A DNA stretch of 64,000 nucleotides. It comes from Curtobacterium sp. 9128 (GTDB lineage: Bacteria; Actinomycetota; Actinomycetes; Actinomycetales; Microbacteriaceae). This document shows positions 8,613 through 16,127 of this stretch, piece after piece (position 1 is the stretch's first letter; each line of letters begins with the position of its first letter). The notes beneath the pieces are model-generated. The model saw nothing but the letters and a program-made list of their open reading frames with translations, made no database searches and was not told where the DNA came from. Made by a program: the position numbers and the translations under genes. The stretch spans positions 62,001 to 126,000 of the forward strand of contig NZ_VEAF01000003.1 in NCBI RefSeq assembly GCF_007673775.1, given 5' to 3'.

Positions 8613-9581
8613 TCACTGCCCGCGCGTCAGGTCCTCCGAGACGCCCCAGAGCCGTTCCGCGGCCTCCGGGTCGAGCGCCCATGCCTTCACGCCGTGCGGG
8701 TGGTCGGCCATCAGGGCGTCGTCGGGCACCGTGTAGGCCTCGACCCCGTCGTCGAGGTAGTGCCCGCCCGTGGTAGCGAACTCCGGTGCGACGGCGGCGA
8801 CCATCGTGGTCGCGGCCCCCTGCTCGACCGTCTTGTACGAGAACACCCCCGCTGCCTCGGCCGCGTCCAGCGAAGCCCGCTGGGCCGGGCTGAAGTTGCG
8901 CTGGAGCCCGGTGGCGATCCCTCCCGGGTTGACGCTGTTCGCGACGATGCCGTCGTCGGCCCACCGCCGGGTCGCCTCGACGGCGAAGAGCGCACCGGCG
9001 GTCTTCGACTGCGCGTAGGCGATCTGCGGGTCGTACGGACGACGGCGGAAGTCGAGGTCGTCGAAGTCCACGCCGGCCCGCATGTGCGCGGTGGAGCTGA
9101 GCACCACGACACGCGCTCCGCGGCGGCTGTCGGCGCCGGCGGCCAGCGCGGCGTGCAGGTCGCGGACGAGTGCATGGTGCCCGAGGTGGTTCGTGGCGAA
9201 CTGCAGCTCGCGCCCCGCCGGCGTGCGTTCCAGGCCCGCTGTGACGACGCCGGCGTTGGCGATCGCCAGGTGCAGCGGACCTTCCCATCCGTCGGTGAAC
9301 GTCCGCACCGAGACGAGGTCGGCGAGGTCGAGGGGGCGGACGTCCGGCCGGGTCCCTGTCGTCCGTTCGATCGCGTCGGCGGTCGCGTCACCGGCGGTCG
9401 TGTCGCGCACGGCGAGCACCACGTGCGCCCCGGCGGCCGTCAGGGAACGCGCGGTCTCGGCACCGAGGCCGGAGGACGCGCCGGTGACGACGACGCGCAG
9501 GCCGACCACGTCCGCGTCGGCGAGGACGTCGTCGGCGGTGGAGCGGGCATCGAAGCGGGTCCGGATCAGAGGAGGAGTCAT
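8613..9581 (-). CDS. Short-chain dehydrogenase/reductase
   Basis: A 322-residue classical-type SDR. The cofactor motif VTGASSGLGAETA lies at about residues 30-42, NAG at about 110 and the catalytic YxxxK as YAQSK near residue 195. It resembles the retinol-dehydrogenase-like or WW-domain oxidoreductase-like SDRs that act on hydrophobic alcohols or ketones. The ATG at 9581 follows GGAGGA-like spacing in the reverse strand context and faces a divergent TetR gene 63 bases away, which probably controls it. It is first in the reverse-strand set with solA and glxK. Confidence 0.85.
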   Translation of the reverse strand: MTPPLIRTRFDARSTADDVLADADVVGLRVVVTGASSGLGAETARSLTAAGAHVVLAVRDTTAGDATADAIERTTGTRPDVRPLDLADLVSVRTFTDGWEGPLHLAIANAGVVTAGLERTPAGRELQFATNHLGHHALVRDLHAALAAGADSRRGARVVVLSSTAHMRAGVDFDDLDFRRRPYDPQIAYAQSKTAGALFAVEATRRWADDGIVANSVNPGGIATGLQRNFSPAQRASLDAAEAAGVFSYKTVEQGAATTMVAAVAPEFATTGGHYLDDGVEAYTVPDDALMADHPHGVKAWALDPEAAERLWGVSEDLTRGQ

Positions 9582-9644
9582 TCGTCTACTGTACGGATAA
9601 GACGTATTTTGTCTAGTTTGACCAGTCGGCGGTACGCTGTCGGC
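9582..9644. promoter_or_regulatory. Divergent promoter region with short inverted repeats (TetR/SDR)
   Basis: This 63-bp gap is visibly more A/T-rich than its surroundings. It contains AGAC-N7-GTCT (9600-9614) and CGTCT...AGACG (9583-9604), plausible operator halves. For the forward gene, TTGTCT at 9609-9614 and TACGCT at 9633-9638 are 18 bases apart, which would place the transcript start at the ATG itself. No Shine-Dalgarno-like sequence is seen, so a leaderless transcript is likely. Confidence 0.4.
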
Positions 9645-10184
9645 ATGGCAGTGGACCGGAGGAGCGCCGTGCTCGAGTCGGCGTTGACGACGTTCGCACG
9701 GAACGGGTTCCGGCGGACATCGATGAACGACGTCGCCGCTGCTGCAGGCATCTCGCGCCCCGGGTTGTACTTCCTCTTCGCGTCGAAGGAGGCGCTGTTC
9801 CGTGCGGCAGCCGGGCACGTGCTCGCGCAGGACCTCGCGGCGATCGAGCGGGTCCTCGTCGACGGTGCGCGTCCGCTCGGAGACCGCATCGTCGATGCGT
9901 TCGACCGCTGGGCAGGACGGTGGATCGGCCCGGGCGTGCACGACGTGCCAGCAGTCGTCGCGGAGAACCCCGCGCTGCTCGACGACACCGCCCGAGCGGC
10001 TCCTGAGGCCTTCGAGGCGCTCCTCGCCACCGCGGTCACGGGACACGTCTCCGACCCTCATGGTGTGGTCCAGACGCTGACGAGCGTCTCGGTCGGCCTG
10101 AAGCACCAGGTCGACACCCGCGAGGAGCACCGCCGGAGGCTCGCGACGGCGGTCGACCTGGTCCTGCGCCCCGCGCTCGCCTAG
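9645..10184 (+). CDS. TetR-family transcriptional regulator
   Basis: A 179-residue protein with a TetR helix-turn-helix at residues about 5-52 (ALTTFARNGFRRTSMNDVAAAAGISRPGLYFLFASKEALF). The C-terminal ligand domain is not specific to a known subgroup. It is divergent from the SDR gene across 63 bases that hold inverted repeats, the classic layout for local control of the reverse-strand SDR/oxidase/kinase genes. There is no visible ribosome-binding site ahead of the ATG. Confidence 0.85.
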   Translation: MAVDRRSAVLESALTTFARNGFRRTSMNDVAAAAGISRPGLYFLFASKEALFRAAAGHVLAQDLAAIERVLVDGARPLGDRIVDAFDRWAGRWIGPGVHDVPAVVAENPALLDDTARAAPEAFEALLATAVTGHVSDPHGVVQTLTSVSVGLKHQVDTREEHRRRLATAVDLVLRPALA

Positions 10185-10400
10185 CGAGCCGACTCCTCGA
10201 CGCCCCTGCGACACCGAGCTGTACCGTCATCGTCTCGCCCCAGCTGGCCCAGTTCGGCCGCGTCGCGATCACGAGATGCTCGCCGTCGGTGCTTCGCAGC
10301 CGGAAGCGCGGGACGAGCCGGGCCGCCGGTTCCACGCGGGCCGGACGTCGTCGTTGCTGTCGATGACCACAGCCCCCGGCGCGGCCGAACAGTTCCACCA
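10185..10400 (-). pseudogene. Possible gene remnant on the reverse strand
   Basis: The gap between the TetR and lipoprotein genes carries reverse-strand peptide stretches that look protein-like but are split between frames: a piece reading AVVIDSNDDVRPAWN and another reading STDGEHLVIATRPNWASW. No single clean start-to-stop frame fits inside the gap. This may be a decayed gene or chance; I assign no function. Confidence 0.2.
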
Positions 10401-10448
10401 TGAAAGGACTCTGGACGTCGGGGGACCTTGCGTGGATTGAGTGGTCGC

Positions 10449-11102
10449 ATGAACATGCAGGCACGTTGGGTGATCGTCCCCGCCGTCGTCGTGCTCGGAG
10501 TGGCCCTCGCCGGATGCAGCTCCACGAGCTCGCCGACACCGACCGCCACCAGCACCGTCACGACCACGGCCACAGCCACGAGCTCCGCGACGCCGTCCGC
10601 CTCCGCTCCCTCCGCCTCCGCCACGGACGGCGCCGGCGGCGACACGGGCACCGGTGCGGCCGGTCGTGCGCCGGACGACGACGCGACGAGGTGCACCACC
10701 GACCATCTCCGCGGCGCCTTCGCTGGACAGGAGGCCGGTGCGTCCAACGTCGACGAGGAGCTGCAGCTCACCAACACCGGAAACGCCGACTGCACCCTGC
10801 AGGGGTGGCCGGGCGTCTCCCTGGTCGGCGACGGCAACGGCACCCAGATCGGCCGTGCTGCGACCCTCGACCGCAGCACATCCCACGCCACGGTGACGCT
10901 CAAGCCGGGGACGACCGCGGTCGCGCACTTCCACTACGTGCAGGCCGACGCGTTCGACACAGCCACCTGCAAGCCCGTCGCGGGGGACGGGTTCCGTGTC
11001 TACCCGCCGGGATCCAGGACGAGTCTCTTCATCCCCGCCCAGGGCGTGCGGGGCTGCACCGCCGGCGACGAGGCGGTCTTCACCGTCGGCGCCTTCCACT
11101 GA
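10449..11102 (+). CDS. DUF4232-type lipoprotein
   Basis: A 217-residue predicted lipoprotein. A signal peptide ends at the lipobox L-A-G-C near residue 21 and is followed by a long S/T/P/A-rich linker to about residue 70. The folded part (about 80-215) has the DUF4232 features: a leading cysteine in RCTTDHL, E-E-L-Q-L-T-N-T-G, C-T-L-Q-G-W-P-G-V and a late cysteine in VRGC. DUF4232 proteins are common secreted proteins of actinobacteria with no settled function. The ATG at 10449 gives a standard signal peptide; a TTG 21 bases upstream is less likely. Confidence 0.8.
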   Translation: MNMQARWVIVPAVVVLGVALAGCSSTSSPTPTATSTVTTTATATSSATPSASAPSASATDGAGGDTGTGAAGRAPDDDATRCTTDHLRGAFAGQEAGASNVDEELQLTNTGNADCTLQGWPGVSLVGDGNGTQIGRAATLDRSTSHATVTLKPGTTAVAHFHYVQADAFDTATCKPVAGDGFRVYPPGSRTSLFIPAQGVRGCTAGDEAVFTVGAFH

Positions 11103-11211
11103 CGATCCTCCCGGCGGGCCGGGATGGAGGCTCGGCTCACCAGCCCGCACCGGTCCGGTGCGCCTACGGTCGGTCTGGCCACCGACACCAGCCGGACCGA
11201 GGAGGCCCGCC

Positions 11212-12096
11212 GTGTACGTCCCCGAGATCGCCGTCCCACCGCTCCTGCGCGCTGCGCACGCCAACCGGTCCTACCGGACCGCCGCCGGCGCGGCGGCGGC
11301 GGTCCGCGACCAGGAGCTCCGCCCGCGCTCGTACCACCCGCCGCGACGGCTCCGACGCGACGTCGATGTCGCAGTCCGCCGTGTGGACGGGCGTCCGGTG
11401 TACACGATCACCCCCGAGGGGACGACGCCCGTCGGTGAGGTGCTCTACGTCCACGGTGGGGGATGGATGCACGACGTCAACCCGATGCACTGGACGCTCG
11501 CCGCACGGGTCGCCGTCGAGGCGCGGACGACGGTGACACTGCCGGTGTACGACCTGCTCCCGTACGGTGACGCGACCGCCGCCGTCGACCTCGTCGTCGG
11601 GCTGTTCGAGGCCGGGGTCGGCCGAGGGAACGAGGTCCGCCTGGCCGGTGACTCCGCCGGGGGACAGATCGCCCTCTCCGCGGCGCTCGCCCTCCGCGAC
11701 CGCGGGCACGCCGGGATCCGGACCGTGCTGATCTCGCCGGCGCTCGACCTCACGATGACGAACCCGGAGATCCGACGCGTCCTGCCGCGCGACCCCTGGC
11801 TCGGCATCGACGGCATCCGGTTCCTCGGCGAACGCTGGGCCCACGACCTGGCGGTCACCGACCCGGCGGTGAGCCCGCTCCTCGGCGACCCCGCGGGACT
11901 CGGCCCGATGCTGCTGATCACCGGGACCCGCGACGTCCTCAACCCGGACACCCACCTGCTGGCGACGAAGGCCCGATCCGCCGGCGTGGACGTCACCCTC
12001 GTGGAACGGGAGGGCGCGGTACACGTCTTCCCGTTCCTCCCGACCCGTGCCGGCGCTGCCGGCCGTCGGCGCATCGTGGACGCCCTGCGGCAGTGA
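11212..12096 (+). CDS. Alpha/beta hydrolase, hormone-sensitive-lipase-type esterase
   Basis: A 294-residue esterase. It has the oxyanion-hole motif HGGGW at about residues 82-86 and the nucleophile motif GDSAGG at about 145-150. The remaining triad members are a likely Asp in GTRDVLNPD near 242 and a His in AVHVFPF near 270. This is the HSL (bacterial hormone-sensitive lipase) family, which hydrolyses short-chain esters. The GTG at 11212 has GAGGAGG about 8 bases upstream. No signal peptide is seen, so it acts in the cytoplasm. It is convergent with the next TetR gene. Confidence 0.85.
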   Translation: MYVPEIAVPPLLRAAHANRSYRTAAGAAAAVRDQELRPRSYHPPRRLRRDVDVAVRRVDGRPVYTITPEGTTPVGEVLYVHGGGWMHDVNPMHWTLAARVAVEARTTVTLPVYDLLPYGDATAAVDLVVGLFEAGVGRGNEVRLAGDSAGGQIALSAALALRDRGHAGIRTVLISPALDLTMTNPEIRRVLPRDPWLGIDGIRFLGERWAHDLAVTDPAVSPLLGDPAGLGPMLLITGTRDVLNPDTHLLATKARSAGVDVTLVEREGAVHVFPFLPTRAGAAGRRRIVDALRQ

Positions 12097-12109
12097 CGGC
12101 GTCGCCCCC

Positions 12110-12664
12110 TCAGCGCCGCGGAAGGCCGGCGACGTGGGCGGTGAGGACCGCGACGGGGTCGAGCGGTCCGACCGCGGCGACGCGGTAGAGCAGCATCGCG
12201 TCCACGAGGCCGACGAGGTCGACGGCTGCCTGCTCCGGGGCGGCGACGCGGAGTGCATCGAGCAGGGTGTGCGCTGCCCGGAGCAGCCCGTCGCGGACGG
12301 GGTCGGAAGCGGTGAGCGGTGCCCGGAGCTCCTCGTCGTCTCGGAGCTCGAGGAGCAGCGCGAGGCGCGCCGCCTGTGCGTCGCGTCGTGCCGCGAGCTG
12401 CTCGAGGAACGACACCGCGATCCCGACGACGGCGGCGTCGTCGAGGTGCTCGGGGACCTCCAGTACTCCGAGGTCCGCAGCGAGCTGCCCGGTCACACGG
12501 GTGACGACGAGCGCGGTCAACTCGCGGCGCGTCCTGGCGTAGTACGACGTCGACCCCGCGGCGAGCCCGGCCTCCGCGTCGACGGCGCGGTGGGTGAGCG
12601 CGCGGATGCCGCCGCGCGCCGTCAGGCGGATCCCCGCGTCCGCCAGCGCTTCCCGCCGATCCAT
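12110..12664 (-). CDS. TetR-family transcriptional regulator
   Basis: A 184-residue regulator with an N-terminal HTH at residues about 5-50 (AGIRLTARGGIRALTHRAVDAEAGLAAGSTSYYARTRREL) and a helical C-terminal domain. The ATG at 12664 is preceded by GGGAGGACAACC, a good ribosome-binding site. It is divergent from an NAD(P)-binding protein gene, and the 62-base gap holds a perfect 10-bp palindrome that is the obvious operator. It should repress itself and the neighbouring gene, with an unknown inducer. Confidence 0.85.
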   Translation of the reverse strand: MDRREALADAGIRLTARGGIRALTHRAVDAEAGLAAGSTSYYARTRRELTALVVTRVTGQLAADLGVLEVPEHLDDAAVVGIAVSFLEQLAARRDAQAARLALLLELRDDEELRAPLTASDPVRDGLLRAAHTLLDALRVAAPEQAAVDLVGLVDAMLLYRVAAVGPLDPVAVLTAHVAGLPRR

Positions 12665-12693
12665 GGTTGTCCTCCCGACCGCTTCCACCGTAG

Positions 12694-12717
12694 TGTCCTC
12701 TACAAACGTAGAGGACA
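12694..12717. promoter_or_regulatory. Perfect palindromic operator for the divergent TetR/SDR pair
   Basis: TGTCCTCTAC and GTAGAGGACA are exact inverted copies separated by AAAC. The 24-bp site ends 9 bases before the ATG of the forward gene and stands 29 bases from the TetR start, so a bound dimer would block both. Confidence 0.75.
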
Positions 12718-12726
12718 GGTGGGATC

Positions 12727-13458
12727 ATGCGCGTGGCAGTGGTGGGAGGGGGCGTCTCCGGCGGCGCGATCAGTCGGGCGGTCCGAGAGCGGGGGTGTGC
12801 GGTGACGCTGTTGTCCCGGTCGACGGGGTTCGACGTGGTGCGCGACGACGCGACCGCTGCCCTGGCCGGGTTCGACGTCGTCGTCGAGGCGACCGGGCGG
12901 TTCACCACGAGCCGGAGACGTGCGACGGAGTTCTTCACCGCGTCCACCAGGGCGGTCGGTGGTGCGGTGGCGGCGAGTGGCGCGCACCACGTGCTGCTCT
13001 CGATCGCCAACTGCACGCTGCCCGCGGTACAGGGCTACGGGTACTTCGCCGGCAAGACAGCGCAGGAGGCCGTCGCACGGGAGGCCGGCCACCGACTCAC
13101 CGTGGTGCGGTCGACGCAGTGGTTCGAGTTCGCACAGCAGAACACCGAGCGGATGCGGTTCGGACCGTTCGCCCTGGTGCCGGGCATGACGATCGCCCCC
13201 GTGGCACTCGACGCGGTGGCCGAGGTCGTCGCCGACGTCGTGGTGGGGGACCGTGATGCGCCGGTGGTCGAGGTCACCGGCCCGGAGACCACGACCCTCT
13301 GGGCGATGACGAGGTCCCTGCCCGGCACCGGCGTCGTGCCGGTACCGCTGCCGATCCCGGGCCGGATGGGTGGGGCGTTCCGCGACGGTGCCCTCGTGCC
13401 GGGCCCGGACGCCGAGGTCGTCGGGCCGCGCTTCCGGGACTGGGTCGCGTCGGCCTGA
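12727..13458 (+). CDS. NAD(P)-binding atypical SDR/NmrA-like protein
   Basis: A 243-residue protein that opens with the nucleotide-binding motif VAVVGGGVSGGAI. It lacks the classical YxxxK active site, but GYFAGKTAQEAV near residue 110 and VRSTQWFEF near 127 match the atypical SDRs of the NmrA/NAD(P)H-binding (DUF/SDR_a5-like) group, which act as reductases or redox sensors. Expression is probably set by the adjacent TetR repressor. The last 45 bases of this gene are repeated exactly 1.9 kb downstream (see the 53-bp repeat). Confidence 0.75.
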   Translation: MRVAVVGGGVSGGAISRAVRERGCAVTLLSRSTGFDVVRDDATAALAGFDVVVEATGRFTTSRRRATEFFTASTRAVGGAVAASGAHHVLLSIANCTLPAVQGYGYFAGKTAQEAVAREAGHRLTVVRSTQWFEFAQQNTERMRFGPFALVPGMTIAPVALDAVAEVVADVVVGDRDAPVVEVTGPETTTLWAMTRSLPGTGVVPVPLPIPGRMGGAFRDGALVPGPDAEVVGPRFRDWVASA

Positions 13459-13466
13459 TCCGCCTC
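13414..13466 (+). repeat. 53-bp exact direct repeat, left copy (SDR gene 3' end)
   Basis: These 53 bases recur without mismatch at 15340-15392. The left copy covers the last 15 codons of the SDR gene and 8 bases past its stop. Similarity continues for about 24 more bases in weaker form. The repeats bracket the AbiEii-type cassette and membrane protein gene. Confidence 0.9.
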
Positions 13467-13481
13467 GTCGCTCGAGGCGGC
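13459..13481 (+). terminator. Hairpin after the SDR gene
   Basis: CCGCCTCG and CGAGGCGG form an 8-bp stem with a 5-base loop immediately after the stop codon. No U-tract follows, as is usual in high-GC actinobacteria. The equivalent sequence after the right repeat copy is altered and no longer pairs. Confidence 0.5.
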
Positions 13482-13505
13482 TCGCGGTCAATATCGCCTC
13501 AGTCG

Positions 13506-14198
13506 TCAGCGGTCCGGATCGACCCCACGAGTCGGCGCGGGCGGCTCGCCACCCTCGGCGAGCTCCGCCGCCCACCGAGTGGTGCGTGCCCGCAGGGCGG
13601 CCGCAGCATCGATGTCGATCCCGTACGCGGAGAACCGGTCGTCCCGGATCCGGTCGACCTGCTGCAGCTGCCGGGCGAACATGACCCGGTTGAACCCGTC
13701 GTCCCGCTCCGCGACGAGCTGCAGGAGTTCCTCGTCGGTGTACCGGCCGGAGGACCGGATCGCGTCGAGGTCGACGAAGTCACGTGCCTCGAGGCGCGTG
13801 TACACGGCGTTGGTCTTCGACGCCACGGCGTCGTCCACCGACAGGACCGGGCCGACCTGCAGCCGTGCGGGTTCCGCGCCGCGCCAGTCGTAGGCGAAGT
13901 CGACGTCGACCTGACGGCCGTCCGCCGCGGTGACGTTCAGGTGCGCGAAGTACTCCGCCCGGCGACGCTCTTCCACCACGTAGCCGGCGTCCGCGAGGAC
14001 GGTGCTGGCCTCAGCGACGGCGCGGTCGAACTCGGCCGCGTCGTAGCGGTTGGTGAACAGATCGACGTCGCGGGTGAGCCGGTCAACGATGCCGTGCTCA
14101 CGGATCGCTCCCGACCCCGCGAGCACGAATCCGTGCTGATCGGCGCCGCGGAGGATCGTCTGCGCTACTTCGAACTGGAGATCGCGGTCGTCGCTCAC
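13506..14198 (-). CDS. AbiEii-type nucleotidyltransferase (putative toxin)
   Basis: A 230-residue nucleotidyltransferase. Near the N-terminus it has FVLAGSGAIREHGIV followed by LTRDVDLFT, the G-S...D-x-D metal-binding pattern of the polymerase-beta fold at about residues 25-48. A further acidic strand VDVDFAYDW lies near residue 105. This places it in the AbiEii/AbiGii toxin superfamily, whose members block growth during phage infection by modifying tRNA or other RNA. The GTG start overlaps the stop of the preceding 103-residue gene by 4 bases, so the two are translated together like a toxin-antitoxin pair. Confidence 0.75.
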   Translation of the reverse strand: MSDDRDLQFEVAQTILRGADQHGFVLAGSGAIREHGIVDRLTRDVDLFTNRYDAAEFDRAVAEASTVLADAGYVVEERRRAEYFAHLNVTAADGRQVDVDFAYDWRGAEPARLQVGPVLSVDDAVASKTNAVYTRLEARDFVDLDAIRSSGRYTDEELLQLVAERDDGFNRVMFARQLQQVDRIRDDRFSAYGIDIDAAAALRARTTRWAAELAEGGEPPAPTRGVDPDR

Positions 14199-14506
14199 GC
14201 GGTGAGCTCCGGGAACCGGGACTCCCAGAGCGACCGCAGGCGAACGGGCAGGAGCAGCTCACCCCAGGTCCGCAACAGGACGTCGCGGTTCAGCAGCGCC
14301 TCCTGCAGATCCGACGCACCCTCGCGGAGGATCGCCTGGTAGGCCTTCGTCACGCCCGAGAGCGTGTCGAGATCAGCGTCGGGGTCGGGCCCCCAGTAGA
14401 CGTCCAGCGGGAGCGTCAGCACCCCGTTGGAGGGGCCGCGCAGGGAGCCAAGGGACGCGGGCACGTCGTAGGGCTTGATGTCCTGGTACAGCACACGTGA
14501 TCCCAC
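14195..14506 (-). CDS. Putative partner/antitoxin of the AbiEii-type nucleotidyltransferase
   Basis: A 103-residue protein. The GTG at 14506 is chosen because AAGGAGGAG lies just ahead of it at proper spacing, whereas the open frame further upstream is not protein-like. It reads PYDVPASLGSLRGPSNGVLTL near the start and a helical end with TWGELLLPVRLRSLWESRFP. It does not resemble the winged-helix AbiEi antitoxin, but the 4-base overlap with the toxin-like gene and the small size suggest an antitoxin or cofactor. The role is an inference. Confidence 0.6.
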   Translation of the reverse strand: MGSRVLYQDIKPYDVPASLGSLRGPSNGVLTLPLDVYWGPDPDADLDTLSGVTKAYQAILREGASDLQEALLNRDVLLRTWGELLLPVRLRSLWESRFPELTA

Positions 14507-14683
14507 CGGCTCCTCCTTCCTCTCCGGCACATTGTCCCTCTCCTTCGGAAAGACCGCCACAGTGGAGGAGGACCGAGATGCCGAACGGTCCGCCGGCGTC
14601 GACAGCGGCTGATCGGTCGATCCGCTGCGCTCACTCCTGGAGCTTTCGGCGAACCGACAGCGCAACTGACGTGATCACCATCA

Positions 14684-15289
14684 TCAGCGCTTCCACCAAA
14701 CCCGAGGGACCGTGGCGCCGCCGACCGGTGCGGTGTCCTCGACCTCCAAGTACGCCTCGAGCCACGCCGTTGCGACGGCATGAAGCGCTGCGCGATCTCG
14801 GGCGATGACCCAGGCGAGGAAGATCGAGCCGACAACGACCGCTCCGATGCCGACGAGAAGCTCTCCGCCGCTGCTCAGCAGACCGTCCAAGCTCTTCATG
14901 GCCGCGCTGAGCGATGTTGTCGCCTCCTCGAGCTTGCCGGCGTCGTGGAGAGCATCCGAACGCGCCTGTGCGTCTCGTGCGCCAGCGACGCCGGACTGCA
15001 TGAGGAAGATCGTGTAGGTGCCGATGAGACCGGTGAGCGCCACCACGGCGGTGAGCCCCGCACCGAGGACGGTACCGGGAATGGCACTGCCGGCTGCAGC
15101 GGACCGGTTCCGGAGGACTGCACGGGCCTCAGCTCGAGCAGCATCGCTCGCCTCCCGATACGCCGTCAGCCGCTGCTCGAAGTTCCGCAGGTCCGAGTGG
15201 ACGTGCTCAGGCGTCTTCGGGAACGCTCTGCGCCACCAGCTCCCAACTCCACGCCCGGCCCGCAGCAGGATCCGCCCCGACATCCCCAT
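14684..15289 (-). CDS. Membrane protein with two transmembrane helices, unknown function
   Basis: A 201-residue protein. It has a basic N-terminus, a charged coiled region (about residues 27-62), a first membrane helix (about 70-96), a second soluble helical segment (about 98-140) and a second membrane helix (about 142-162), then a cytoplasmic tail. No family is recognised. It lies upstream of the AbiEii-type pair on the same strand with a gap of about 180 bases, inside the segment bracketed by the 53-bp repeat. Membrane proteins of this layout are common as effectors in defence cassettes, but that role here is a guess. Confidence 0.6.
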   Translation of the reverse strand: MGMSGRILLRAGRGVGSWWRRAFPKTPEHVHSDLRNFEQRLTAYREASDAARAEARAVLRNRSAAAGSAIPGTVLGAGLTAVVALTGLIGTYTIFLMQSGVAGARDAQARSDALHDAGKLEEATTSLSAAMKSLDGLLSSGGELLVGIGAVVVGSIFLAWVIARDRAALHAVATAWLEAYLEVEDTAPVGGATVPRVWWKR

Positions 15290-15339
15290 GCGAGCAGTCT
15301 GACATCACCCGGCGACCACGCCGGCTGGATGGGACCCTG

Positions 15340-15392
15340 AGGTCGTCGGGCCGCGCTTCCGGGACTGGGTCGCGTCGGCCTGATCCGCCTCC
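15340..15392 (+). repeat. 53-bp exact direct repeat, right copy
   Basis: Exact copy of 13414-13466. Here it no longer belongs to a complete gene: only the last 15 codons of the SDR gene and its stop are present, in front of the convergent NUDIX gene. This suggests the cassette between the copies was inserted at, or duplicated with, the SDR gene's 3' end. Confidence 0.9.
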
Positions 15393-15412
15393 GTGCTCAA
15401 GTCGGCTCTCGG

Positions 15413-16093
15413 TCACCCTCGATGCGCAGCGGACGGGTCCAGCAGGCCGTGCAGGGCCGCCCACTGCAGCAGCAGGATCGTCTTGCCGTCGACGATCCGG
15501 CCGTCGCCGAGCATCGCCATGGCCTCCGCGACGGGCAGCTCGAGGACCTCGATCTCCTCGCCCTCGTCGGCGACGCCGCCGCCGACGTCGACACGGTCGG
15601 CTGCTCCGTAGCGAGCGGCGTAGCAGTGCACACGCTCGGTGACGGACCCCGGACTCATGTACGCGTCGACGACGTGGGTGAGCGCTCCGAGCCGGACACC
15701 GAGCTCCTCGTGCGCCTCGCGCCGGACGGCGGTCTCGGGGTCGTCGGCGTCGAGCAGGCCGGCCGCGACCTCGACGAGCATGCCGTCCGGATGGTCGTTG
15801 ACGTACGCCGGCCAGCGGAACTGGCGCGTCAGCAGCACCGTGCCCCGCTCCGGGTCGTAGGGCAGCACCGCCGCACCGTTGCCCCGGTCGTAGGTCTCGC
15901 GCTGCTGCGTCGACCAGGAACCGTCGCGACCCCGGATGTCGAACGTGGTCCGACGGAGCACGTGCCAGCCGTCGGAGGTGACCTCGACGTCCCGGACGAC
16001 GACGTCGGGGTTGCGGGTGAGCTCGCGACCGACCTGGTCGAGGCCGGTGCGCCCTCTGCTGTCCGGTTCGCTGGTCCCGCGCGTCGTCGTCAC
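15413..16093 (-). CDS. NUDIX hydrolase, NDP-sugar/ADP-ribose pyrophosphatase type
   Basis: A 226-residue NUDIX protein. The box reads AGLLDADDPETAVRREAHEELG at about residues 112-133, with the REXXEE-like core intact as REAHEELG. Length and the surrounding YMSPGSVTERVHCYAARY segment fit the NudK/NudF group, which hydrolyse GDP-mannose or ADP-ribose with Mg2+. It stands alone, convergent with the AbiEii cassette boundary. The 5' end is separated by 34 bases from the next reverse-strand gene. Confidence 0.85.
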   Translation of the reverse strand: MTTTRGTSEPDSRGRTGLDQVGRELTRNPDVVVRDVEVTSDGWHVLRRTTFDIRGRDGSWSTQQRETYDRGNGAAVLPYDPERGTVLLTRQFRWPAYVNDHPDGMLVEVAAGLLDADDPETAVRREAHEELGVRLGALTHVVDAYMSPGSVTERVHCYAARYGAADRVDVGGGVADEGEEIEVLELPVAEAMAMLGDGRIVDGKTILLLQWAALHGLLDPSAAHRG

Positions 16094-16127
16094 GCTCCGA
16101 CGGTAGTGGACGGTGCTGTCGGACCCG

